From Luteipulveratus halotolerans (GTDB lineage Bacteria > Actinomycetota > Actinomycetes > Actinomycetales > Dermatophilaceae): a stretch of 63,892 nt of DNA. Below the pieces are notes generated by a model. It was not told the DNA's origin. It made no database searches and was given only the letters and a program-made list of their open reading frames with translations. This document shows, one piece after another, positions 23,774 through 30,554 of the stretch; position 1 is the stretch's first letter; each line of letters begins with the position of its first letter. The stretch is from positions 1 to 63,892 of the forward strand of contig NZ_LAIR01000001.1 of NCBI RefSeq assembly GCF_001247745.1, in the 5' to 3' direction. The position numbers and the translations under genes were made by a program.

Positions 23774-24205
23774 TCACGCGCGCCCGGCTGGCCCAGCGCG
23801 CCTCCCGTCGAGGGAGAACCGTTGGCGGCCTTGCTCGTCGTGGCCGGCGAACTGGAGCAGCCGCCAACGGCGAGTGTTCGGGGAGGTGGCCTCCACTTCG
23901 AAGGGCGCGTTCGCGATCTGCATGGGAGGAGTCGCGGGCCATGCGGCGTTGTTGGCCTCCACATAGGCATCGGGCGTAGTCCAGTGCAGTTCCTCGGCCA
24001 GTTGTTCCTTCGAAGTGGAGCGCACGCGGTTCACTGTCGACTTGGGAAGCCTCAACCGGGCGGCGATCTGCCGGGTCGACATCCCATCTTCCCGCAACTC
24101 AGCAATCGCGTAGCGCAAGAGGCTTCGTTCGATCAACGTGGAGGCCTCGGCCCTGACTCGTGCACGCTCGTACGCCGCCACGATGTCGTCGGTTGTCACC
24201 ATCAC
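23774..24205 (-). CDS. HTH transcriptional regulator (143 aa)
   Basis: Start GTG at 24205 or ATG at 24202 behind AGAGGGG. Residues about 42-63 (MSTRQIAARLRLPKSTVNRV) are a clear helix-turn-helix of the resolvase/Hin-like or simple-repressor type. The rest, HWTTPDAYVEANNAAW and on to RFSLDGRRAG, is unassigned. Two inverted repeats overlap its promoter (24227-24243 and 24254-24268), so it is probably autorepressed. It may regulate the neighbouring replication gene. Confidence 0.7.
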   Translation of the reverse strand: MMVTTDDIVAAYERARVRAEASTLIERSLLRYAIAELREDGMSTRQIAARLRLPKSTVNRVRSTSKEQLAEELHWTTPDAYVEANNAAWPATPPMQIANAPFEVEATSPNTRRWRLLQFAGHDEQGRQRFSLDGRRAGPAGRA

Positions 24206-24226
24206 CGGTTATCCCCTCTCACAAAG

Positions 24227-24279
24227 TGTCCCACGGTGGGACATGTTCCGACTGTCCCAGCGCGGGACGTCGGTGTCAA
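24227..24279 (-). promoter_or_regulatory. Tandem operators over the regulator promoter
   Basis: TGTCCCA-CGG-TGGGACA (24227-24243, perfect 7-bp arms) and GTCCC-AGCGC-GGGAC (24254-24268) share the GTCCC/GGGAC half-sites and lie 26 bp apart centre to centre. Minus-strand TTGACA at 24279-24274 is the likely -35, so both sites cover the promoter and the start of the message. Confidence 0.65.
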
Positions 24280-24447
24280 TGTGCCCGGAGGGTGGTGCCG
24301 ACTCTCGGTGACATCCGCCCTCTTGGACCTCGGCTGATGCCGGAACTGACCGACAAACGGTGCCCGAACTCACCGACGGAGCCACCCATGTAAGCCTTCG
24401 GGTCGATCACTGACATTGTCCGCACAGGAGACGTCTGCTTGGTGGCC

Positions 24448-25725
24448 TCAGTCGGCGTACAGGTCCGGGCGCTCGGCGGTCTCGGCCACGGTGAGTCCGC
24501 GGCGTACGCGCGGGTCGCAGTCCGGGCACGGCACGCCGGGCTGGCCGTAGTCCTGCGGCCACATCAGGACCAGGTCGCCGGCGGCGACGTCGACGAACGT
24601 CTGCCCGAGCCAGCCGTCCCGGCAGTCAGGCCGGTCGCAGCACACCGGCTCGACCTCGACGGGCCGCGGCGTGGTCATGTTGCTCGAGCGTGGGTGGTCG
24701 GCGACCGGGTCCAGGTCGCGCAGCAGCGAGGCGAGCACGACCGCCGGCCGGGTCGTGATGTGATCCGCGGTGACCCGACCCGGGTTGTGCCCGCGTCGGC
24801 GTACGACGTCGGCCAGCGCGACCGAGAGCTCCTGCGCGCTCCACCCGGGCTCGCAGGTCGCGAACGGCGTCAGTGCTGCGGCGCAGCGTGCTGGGCGCTC
24901 AGCGGCCAGCCAGGGCACGATACGGACCATCTGAGCGGCCAGACGGCGACCCGGGGCGTGCCGGGCTCTCCTGGTGGGTAGCCGCGACGGAGTCGCGTCC
25001 TTCTTGTCGCCTGTGGCGACGTCAAGGAACCCAGTGTTCAGGTGAGAGGACGGATCGCGTGGGGTACCTCCAGTGGGGGTGAAAACCCACAACAACAGGC
25101 GCCTGGAGAAGGGGTTGAGCAGGGCCACCTCTGTGGATAACCCGCGCTGGCGGGAACCGCGCCGGTAGCAGAACGCGCGCTGCCGTCGGGTGAGCATCCC
25201 GCCGACCATGACGACCTTCTCCAGCCCGATCTGCCGGGCGATCCGGTTGTAGTTCTCCACGTGCCGCTCCGAGCAGCCGACGACGCTGGCGAGGGTGTCG
25301 GGGCGCACGATGCACCGCCGGCCGGTGCGCTGCTCGGCATACCCCGACTTCACCCGGGCGATCCGCTTGAACATCTCCGGCGAGATCCGGCGGTGCAGTT
25401 TGTCGGCGTGTAGCTGCACCGCGACCGCGACGACGACGGTGTGCCAGTGCTCGCGTGAGTCCCACACCGGCAACCGCGCGTAGGCGCCGGCGTCGGCGTA
25501 CATCCGCAGACCGCGGCGCTCGTGGCCACGGTCGTCCTGATGCCACCGGGGCAGCACCGAACGGTCCCGGCCGCAGCGTCGCTCGACCCACGCAGCATGC
25601 TCCGGCGCGCACCGACGATGCGTCAGCGCAGCCACGCGGGGCGTGAGGGAGTAGATCTGCGCCCGGCGCGTCCAGCGTGAGATGTCCTTGGACGTGTGGG
25701 CATGCAGAGGTACAGTGGGCAGCAC
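24448..25725 (-). CDS. Putative plasmid replication initiator
   Basis: GTG at 25725 behind GGAGAGG. The 425-residue protein has a basic N-terminus, a winged-helix-like unit (RRCIVRPDTLASVVGCSERH, then VENYNRIARQIGLEKVVMVG) at about residues 130-170, and a C-terminal cysteine-rich domain (CCDRPDC and CPDCDP) likely to bind zinc. This mix fits theta-type actinobacterial Rep proteins by general layout. It is the only large gene in the turn that could be the initiator. An RHH gene and a hairpin lie just upstream, as in copy-control regions. Not proven by a named motif. Confidence 0.6.
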   Translation of the reverse strand: MLPTVPLHAHTSKDISRWTRRAQIYSLTPRVAALTHRRCAPEHAAWVERRCGRDRSVLPRWHQDDRGHERRGLRMYADAGAYARLPVWDSREHWHTVVVAVAVQLHADKLHRRISPEMFKRIARVKSGYAEQRTGRRCIVRPDTLASVVGCSERHVENYNRIARQIGLEKVVMVGGMLTRRQRAFCYRRGSRQRGLSTEVALLNPFSRRLLLWVFTPTGGTPRDPSSHLNTGFLDVATGDKKDATPSRLPTRRARHAPGRRLAAQMVRIVPWLAAERPARCAAALTPFATCEPGWSAQELSVALADVVRRRGHNPGRVTADHITTRPAVVLASLLRDLDPVADHPRSSNMTTPRPVEVEPVCCDRPDCRDGWLGQTFVDVAAGDLVLMWPQDYGQPGVPCPDCDPRVRRGLTVAETAERPDLYAD

Positions 25726-25791
25726 AAAGCCACCTCTCCGTCTACGAGGTTGTATAGGGACACCGAGCTGCTACTCGGTTTCTCGTCCGAC

Positions 25792-25817
25792 AAAGCTCCT
25801 GTTGGCGCAGGGGCTTT
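25792..25817. terminator. Hairpin between RHH gene and rep, possible attenuator
   Basis: AAAGCTCCTG (25792-25801) pairs with CAGGGGCTTT (25808-25817) with one G-U pair and a six-base loop; TTTTG follows on the plus strand. In the gap before the rep start it could limit rep expression. Confidence 0.5.
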
Positions 25818-25845
25818 TGTCATGTCAGGGCACTGCCCTGAGTGC

Positions 25846-26061
25846 CTATCCGGTCAGAGGCAGGCCCTCCTGGGTGTGGCGGGGCCGGCCAGGGGGACGC
25901 TCCTCAGCGTCGCGGCCGAAGGCCTTCCACTCGAGGTAGGCCTGGACGCTCATACCTGCTCTGCTCGCGAGTTGACGCAGTTCGACTCGATCAGCGGCGC
26001 TCATGCGAAAACCGACCATGACGCGACGCTCGTCGCTGCGGTTGACGTCTCCTGCTGCCAT
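25846..26061 (-). CDS. Ribbon-helix-helix regulator
   Basis: The core RRVMVGFRMSAADRVELRQL followed by ASRAGMSVQAYLEWKAFGRD is a strand-helix-helix pattern of CopG/Arc type. ATG at 26061 is chosen because the extension to 26103 is hydrophobic and tryptophan-rich, unlike a start of such proteins; no good ribosome site is visible. Its position 120 bases upstream of the rep gene suggests copy-number control, as for CopG. Confidence 0.65.
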   Translation of the reverse strand: MAAGDVNRSDERRVMVGFRMSAADRVELRQLASRAGMSVQAYLEWKAFGRDAEERPPGRPRHTQEGLPLTG

Positions 26062-26248
26062 ACGGACAGCCAACCACCAGGCGGCCCAATAACTGGTTAA
26101 CACGGCTAGCGCGGCGTGTTGCGCGTGTGACTACTGAGACGCTCCCAACCCACTCGGCCGCAAGTCGGTTTCCGGAAGCGGAAGTCTGGTTGCCTGAGTG
26201 TCGTGCCCGTCTGGCACGGTGGAGGTCGATGGCCAGGCGTACAAGAAC

Positions 26249-26291
26249 AAGACGACGGCCGCCCCTCTAGGCCTGGGGCGGCCGTCGTCTT
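26249..26291 (-). terminator. Perfect 17-bp terminator hairpin after the peptide gene
   Basis: AAGACGACGGCCGCCCC (26249-26265) pairs fully with 26275-26291 around a nine-base loop. On the minus strand it is followed by TTGTTCTTGT, a T-rich tail, so it works in that direction. It lies 17 bases past the stop of the 41-residue gene, which supports that gene as a real transcription unit. Confidence 0.85.
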
Positions 26292-26308
26292 GGACTAGCT
26301 GTTCTGGC

Positions 26309-26434
26309 TCAGCACCAACCGCAGTTGGTGGCGACCTTCGCTCCTTGCGAGGAGCCGGTTGCGCCAACGGGTCCCACCGCAATGAAGGTGAAGGCCGCTG
26401 CCGAGCTGATGAGGGCGATGGTGATTCGTCGCAT
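26309..26434 (-). CDS. Secreted 41-residue peptide precursor
   Basis: ATG at 26434 has GGGAGG nine bases upstream. The peptide begins MRRITIALISSAAAFTFIAV, a textbook signal sequence (two arginines, then a hydrophobic core), with a likely signal-peptidase site after PVGA at residue 25. The remaining 16 residues end in NCGWC and the stop; the terminal CxxC could form a disulfide. A strong minus-strand terminator follows. It is divergent from a winged-helix/MFS operon. Possible roles are a peptide signal, a small toxin or bacteriocin-like peptide, or a redox peptide; none can be chosen from sequence. Confidence 0.7.
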   Translation of the reverse strand: MRRITIALISSAAAFTFIAVGPVGATGSSQGAKVATNCGWC

Positions 26435-26527
26435 CGTGCTCGACCTCCCGCATGGGTTCTTCTATGGCAGCGAAAGTCTATGGGTGGCCTTTCACCGTGT
26501 CGAACGATCCGCGGATATCGTCACCGG

Positions 26528-27181
26528 GTGACTGACGGCCCCCGTGTTCCGGCTGATGCTCGAGAGCGTCAGCTGACGTTCTTCCTCGCGCTGTCGTCAC
26601 CAACGCGGATCGCGGTCATCGACGCGCTGAAGGCGTGGGGTGCGCTTTCGGATCACGAGCTGGGCGAGGCCCTGGTCTCGGCCGGCGACCTGGCACCACA
26701 GGCGCGGGTCAACCTGGGCCGGGTCCACCTGCAGGAGCTGCTGCGCGCCGAGCTCATCGAGAAGTTCGTCGATGAGGACGGCGTGGTGCGCTACCGCGAG
26801 GGACCGGGGCTTGCCGGCGGGATCAACTGGACCGACATCTCCGAGGACGACGAGGAGCTGGTTGCAGCGGCTCAGGAGTTCGAGCGGGTGATGGTCGAAC
26901 GGCGCATCAACCGGATGCGCTGGTGGGCGACGGCGCGTTGGTCTCGCTGGCCGCGTAAGTGGTCCGAGAGCTCAATCGGGCGAGACAACGTGGTCCACTG
27001 CACGGCGGACGAACTGCGGGAGCTGGATCGCGACATCGCGGCAGTGTTCTCGGCGTTCGAGGCCAAGGTCGCCGCGAGGCGCGCGGCCGAGGGGCCCGCC
27101 GAGGAGCGGCCGTGCTTCCGCACCGTCTCGGTCTTCCCGTGGGGTGGACCGGCGAAGTCGGGGCACGCTGCTCGCGGATGA
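26528..27181 (+). CDS. Winged-helix (ArsR-like) regulator
   Basis: GTG at 26528; no ribosome site is visible, so the message may be leaderless. The 217-residue protein has an N-terminal winged-helix pattern (LSSPTRIAVIDALKAWGALS, then a helix-rich unit and VDEDGVVRYREGPG as wing), as in ArsR-like regulators, and a charged helical C-terminus. It overlaps the MFS gene by four bases (ATGA) and is divergent from the secreted peptide, so it probably controls one or both. Confidence 0.7.
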   Translation: MTDGPRVPADARERQLTFFLALSSPTRIAVIDALKAWGALSDHELGEALVSAGDLAPQARVNLGRVHLQELLRAELIEKFVDEDGVVRYREGPGLAGGINWTDISEDDEELVAAAQEFERVMVERRINRMRWWATARWSRWPRKWSESSIGRDNVVHCTADELRELDRDIAAVFSAFEAKVAARRAAEGPAEERPCFRTVSVFPWGGPAKSGHAARG

Positions 27182-28422
27182 GCACAGACATGACGGGGGA
27201 GAAGCAAGTGGCTCGGAACTGGTTCGCCAGTGCCGGGGCTAGGCGATACCTCGCCGCTTTCGGCCTTGATCAGGCAGCGGACGCGATGGTCTACGTGCTG
27301 CTCGCGTGGGTCGCGGTGCACGGCGCCAGCGCGTTGGGCGCTATCTGGATCGTCGGCGCGGCCGCAGCAGCCAAGCTCGCCACCCTCTTGCTTGTCGGTG
27401 GCGCTCTCGGGGATCGCTTCGGGGCGGCTCCGGTGGTCAAGTCCACCCTGGTCATCCGCTCGCTGCTCCTGGTGGGTCTAATCGCCGCGCTGGCCGCGGA
27501 CGTGGTGCTCGGCATAGCCGTCGTCGCGATCGCGTACGGCTTGGTGGATGGTGCGCACGAGCCAGCCATGCAGGCCCTGAGCACGGAGGTCGTGCCGTCC
27601 GACAGCGGGCAGAAGGGCATCCAGGGGGCGTTGGACCTGGTGCGCCGGTTGGGGATGCTGAGCGCAGGCCCGCTGGTCGGTGCGTTCATCGTGTGGGGCT
27701 CGGACGAGGCCGCCGTCGCACTTGCACTCGTTGGGCTCTTGGCTGCTCGCCTGGTGGTACCCGCGGGCACTACTCGGTCGCGGCCCGCGGCCGAACGTCT
27801 GCTGGTCCTGCTCTCGAAGCTCGCCGCCGATTCGCGTGAAGGCTGGAGCGTTGCGCTGCGGACGAAGTCGGTGCGCTCAAAGCTGCTGATCTTCGTCGTC
27901 GCCAACCTCGCGCTGACACCGCCGATCGTGCTCGGCGTACCGCTGCTGGCCAAAGCGCACCACTGGTCAGCCGCGGCGTTCGGACTGATTGATGCCGGGT
28001 ACGCCGCCGGCGCGATCGTGGGCGGCATCGCCGTTGCCCGCTGGGGCGATGCGCTCTCAAACGCCGAGGAGTGGGCGGTTGGTTCGCTCGTGCCCACCGC
28101 GGCCGCGGTGGCAGTGCTCGGCTGGCTCGACTCGTGGGGCCTGGTGTGTGCTCTTGCCGCCGTTGCCGGCGTCAGCACAGGCTTCGGCCCGTCCCTGCTG
28201 GTGGGGTCCTTGAAGGAGTCCACACCCGACCACCTTCAGAGCCGGATGCAGGCCGCCCGAGTGGCCGCCATCGTCGCGGCCGGTCCAGCGGGCATCGCGG
28301 TGTTCGGAGCGCTGATCTCGGCGTCATCCATCTCCGCCGCCATCACCATCCTGGCCGCGCTACTCGGCCTCGCGAGCATCCTCTTCTTGAGCGGTCGAGC
28401 CAAAGAGCTGTTGCTTACGTAG
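27178..28422 (+). CDS. MFS transporter
   Basis: The 414-residue protein has about twelve hydrophobic spans and the MFS loop motif GGALGDRFGAAP between spans 2 and 3, with a repeat-like GGIAVARWGDALS in the second half. The overall look is that of drug-efflux or MefA-like exporters. Translation is coupled to the winged-helix regulator. Export of a toxic compound, or of a product linked to the neighbouring peptide gene, is possible. Its 3' end overlaps the convergent XRE gene by 63 bases. Confidence 0.85.
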   Translation: MSTDMTGEKQVARNWFASAGARRYLAAFGLDQAADAMVYVLLAWVAVHGASALGAIWIVGAAAAAKLATLLLVGGALGDRFGAAPVVKSTLVIRSLLLVGLIAALAADVVLGIAVVAIAYGLVDGAHEPAMQALSTEVVPSDSGQKGIQGALDLVRRLGMLSAGPLVGAFIVWGSDEAAVALALVGLLAARLVVPAGTTRSRPAAERLLVLLSKLAADSREGWSVALRTKSVRSKLLIFVVANLALTPPIVLGVPLLAKAHHWSAAAFGLIDAGYAAGAIVGGIAVARWGDALSNAEEWAVGSLVPTAAAVAVLGWLDSWGLVCALAAVAGVSTGFGPSLLVGSLKESTPDHLQSRMQAARVAAIVAAGPAGIAVFGALISASSISAAITILAALLGLASILFLSGRAKELLLT

Positions 28423-28746
28423 GTGCTCCAGCCGCGCGTCAAGGCGGCGGTTCACCCGTCGTCGCGCGGACGCCGAGAAGAAGTACAGCGGCGTCACGTC
28501 GAACGCGTTGGCCAGGCCGACGAGCTTGACCATGCCCAGGTTCTCGCTCTGGCCGGCCATGATTCGTGACACGTACGCCCGCGTCATTCCGGCTCGGTCC
28601 GCGATGTCCTGATCGCTCCAGCCAATCAGGTTCCCGTCGACGAGAAACAGATACGTCTCGCGCAGCCGGGTCAGGTGGGCCTTGACCCCGGTGGCCACGA
28701 ACGGCGCATCTCTTGAGTCGTCCCACTCGTCGGCCTCGAGCGACAT
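28360..28746 (-). CDS. XRE-family HTH regulator
   Basis: ATG at 28746 behind GGAGAG. The 128-residue protein carries an HTH at about residues 40-75 (WSDQDIADRAGMTRAYVSRI, then MVKLVGLANAFDVTPLYFF), the classic Cro/C1 pattern. The C-terminus is charged. A perfect inverted repeat 104 bases upstream (28850-28868) is its probable operator, and it stands between this gene and the start of the transfer operon, so it may control transfer genes. Confidence 0.8.
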   Translation of the reverse strand: MSLEADEWDDSRDAPFVATGVKAHLTRLRETYLFLVDGNLIGWSDQDIADRAGMTRAYVSRIMAGQSENLGMVKLVGLANAFDVTPLYFFSASARRRVNRRLDARLEHLRKQQLFGSTAQEEDAREAE

Positions 28747-28849
28747 CAACTCTCCTTCGCAGTCAGGCCCCCCTGCGCTGTGGGCCAGAGCCTACGCAAC
28801 CGCTATGGGGTGGGTAAGGAGTCGGTCAATTTCCCGCTCCTACGCTTGC

Positions 28850-28868
28850 CCGTAAATATAATTTACGG
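28850..28868. promoter_or_regulatory. Operator-like repeat CCGTAAAT-ATA-ATTTACGG
   Basis: Perfect 8-bp arms with a three-base centre in the only AT-rich patch of the gap between the XRE gene and the plus-strand transfer operon. It fits a repressor dimer site for divergent promoters. Confidence 0.6.
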
Positions 28869-28923
28869 ATAGGAATGAGGCGTCTCAGGGAACTGGCAGG
28901 TTCCACGAGGCAGCAGCCATAAG

Positions 28924-28968
28924 CGTGGCGGGTCCGAGAGCACGCAAGCACGACTCGAACCCGCCACG
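28924..28968. repeat. 15-bp inverted repeat before the transfer operon
   Basis: CGTGGCGGGTCCGAG (28924-28938) and CTCGAACCCGCCACG (28954-28968) pair with one mismatch. A terminator or a structured leader are both possible. The second arm looks like a tRNA T-arm in reverse but no tRNA can be built around it. Confidence 0.5.
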
Positions 28969-29102
28969 GCGGAGCATCGGTCGATGGCCGGCGCACCGCC
29001 AGGTGAGAACGGTGTGAGGCCCTGCTGGCAGGCAGGACACACGCCCATTCCCACCCGTCGCCAAGTCTCCCACAGGGCATGTGGAGGGCGGGCAGCGTGC
29101 GT

Positions 29103-29127
29103 CCCCCTCCGCGTGTACGCGAGGGGG
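29103..29127 (+). promoter_or_regulatory. Hairpin covering the ribosome site of 29135
   Basis: CCCCCT/AGGGGG plus CGCGT/ACGCG pair with one bulged base. The 3' arm contains GAGGGGG, the likely ribosome site for the ATG at 29135, so the leader could hold down translation of the first gene of the transfer operon. Confidence 0.4.
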
Positions 29128-29134
29128 TACTGGG

Positions 29135-29638
29135 ATGGGGATCTCGCCGTGCGAAGGCACCGTGATCGCGCCGCCGCGACCCGTGGCGGCTGCGCGTCGC
29201 GCCGGTCGCGTGGCAGGAGAGGGGGCGAGCTACGGCTCGTCACCTGCCACGCGGCCAACCGACCTTCACGACATCGCTCAGGTCACGGCATTGCCGGGGA
29301 ACCAGTTTGACCCAGAGCACGACATGCTCGCGGCATCAGTGGCGGCTCACCTCGCTCATCTGAATGACGGGCGGCCGCTGGTCATGCCGTCGGTCGGTAG
29401 CGCAGCAGCCGTTCGGCTCGTAGTGGGCCAGCTGCGCGAGTGCCCGGTGATGGGGACACCGGTAGGGCCTGTCGCGGTGGACGGCATGGCCGGCTGCGTA
29501 TTCGTGGATCCGCGCCTCATCGTGCATGTCGAGTGTTCGACGTGTACGCCGCTGCGGGTGCTCCTCAGCGTTGCTGAGGTCCACCCGGTTGAGCGCGCCG
29601 GCGTGGTTTTCCTCGTCGCTGGTGGTGCCCATGTCTGA
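29135..29638 (+). CDS. Hypothetical protein, first gene of the transfer operon
   Basis: ATG at 29135 follows GAGGGGG. The N-terminal 45 residues are low-complexity; from about TDLHDIAQVTALPGNQF onward the protein looks folded (PLVMPSVGSAAAVRLVVGQL, CVFVDPRLIVHVECSTC). No family recognised. Its stop overlaps the next start by eight bases, which ties it to the operon. The true start could be further in. Confidence 0.5.
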   Translation: MGISPCEGTVIAPPRPVAAARRAGRVAGEGASYGSSPATRPTDLHDIAQVTALPGNQFDPEHDMLAASVAAHLAHLNDGRPLVMPSVGSAAAVRLVVGQLRECPVMGTPVGPVAVDGMAGCVFVDPRLIVHVECSTCTPLRVLLSVAEVHPVERAGVVFLVAGGAHV

Positions 29639-30554
29639 GCGCCACGGTGACGAGCGTGTGATGACTCCCAGGCGGTGGGCCTCGCGTATCCCCCTGCGCT
29701 CGAAGGCTCGCCGTCTGGGGCAGTGGTGGTCAGCTCCAGCTCGGGCGGCGCTGCGCCGCGATGTGCGCTTCTCGGCGTCGGAAGGGCTGCGGACCATGCT
29801 CACTGCGGCGCTGGTGGTGCTTCTGCTGCGGTGGGGACCGCAGCAGCTCGTCGAGCTGTCGCGGGTGTGGGGTGAGTGGTCGGCGCCGCAGCAGGCGACC
29901 GCGGTGACTTACGTCCTCGTCGTGTACGTGCTGCTGCGGAGTGGGCGCGGGGTGCAGCGTCGAGTGAGCTGGCACCTGAGTGCACCGTCCGCGACCGCGC
30001 TTCGTGCTGGTTCTGCGCTGGCCTCCGCGGCCATGCCGTCGGCCGGCGGGTCCCTGTCGTTGGAGCGCCGCGCGCGTCATGAGGCTGCGCACGTGGTCGG
30101 CTTCCTGGCCAGCGGCGTCGTCGTGGAAGAGGTCGACGTACGGGTGCGACCCGACGGGAGCGAGGGTCGCGTCGTTGCGGTGGACAACAAGGGACTCGCA
30201 CCCGTCGAGCAGGCGTGGGGATACCTCGTCGGCGCGGTCGCCGGGAACGTGCAGGACCTGCGTGACGGCGTTCATGACGGCGGATCCGCGGTTGACATGA
30301 ACACCGCGCAGTCGCAGGTGTGGCGGGTCATCTCCTGCGGCGTACGACCTGCAGGCTACGACGGCCCGCTCACCGCGGACGCGCTGTTCGAGGGTGCTCG
30401 CGCGCGTGCAGGCGAGGTCCTCGAGCAGCACCGGTCGGCGCATGAGGCGGTCGCCGCGCGGCTGGTCGAGTACGCCGAGTCCGACTCGCGAGTTCCGTTG
30501 AGCGGCAAGGACTTCGATGACCTGGGAGTCGGGCGGGTGCCTGCTGATGTCTGA
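29631..30554 (+). CDS. Membrane protein with FtsH/M41-like HEAAH motif
   Basis: The 307-residue protein has hydrophobic spans at about residues 55-67 and 92-103 and then RHEAAHVVGFLASG (H150, E151, H154), the zinc-binding helix of M41 peptidases, followed by strands VEEVDVRVRPDGSEGRVV as in FtsH. The AAA ATPase part of FtsH is absent. It could be a stand-alone membrane protease or an inactive relative serving the transfer channel. It overlaps its neighbours on both sides by eight bases. Confidence 0.65.
   Translation: MSERHGDERVMTPRRWASRIPLRSKARRLGQWWSAPARAALRRDVRFSASEGLRTMLTAALVVLLLRWGPQQLVELSRVWGEWSAPQQATAVTYVLVVYVLLRSGRGVQRRVSWHLSAPSATALRAGSALASAAMPSAGGSLSLERRARHEAAHVVGFLASGVVVEEVDVRVRPDGSEGRVVAVDNKGLAPVEQAWGYLVGAVAGNVQDLRDGVHDGGSAVDMNTAQSQVWRVISCGVRPAGYDGPLTADALFEGARARAGEVLEQHRSAHEAVAARLVEYAESDSRVPLSGKDFDDLGVGRVPADV

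Noticed and set aside
26061..26103. N-terminal extension of the RHH regulator to GTG 26103
   Set aside because: It would add a tryptophan-rich hydrophobic segment that is foreign to RHH proteins. The ATG at 26061 gives a normal-sized regulator.
28951..28965. A tRNA T-arm-like stretch (minus strand GGGTTCGAGTC)
   Set aside because: The bases after it do not close a T-stem and no acceptor or anticodon arm can be drawn. It is one arm of the 28924-28968 inverted repeat.
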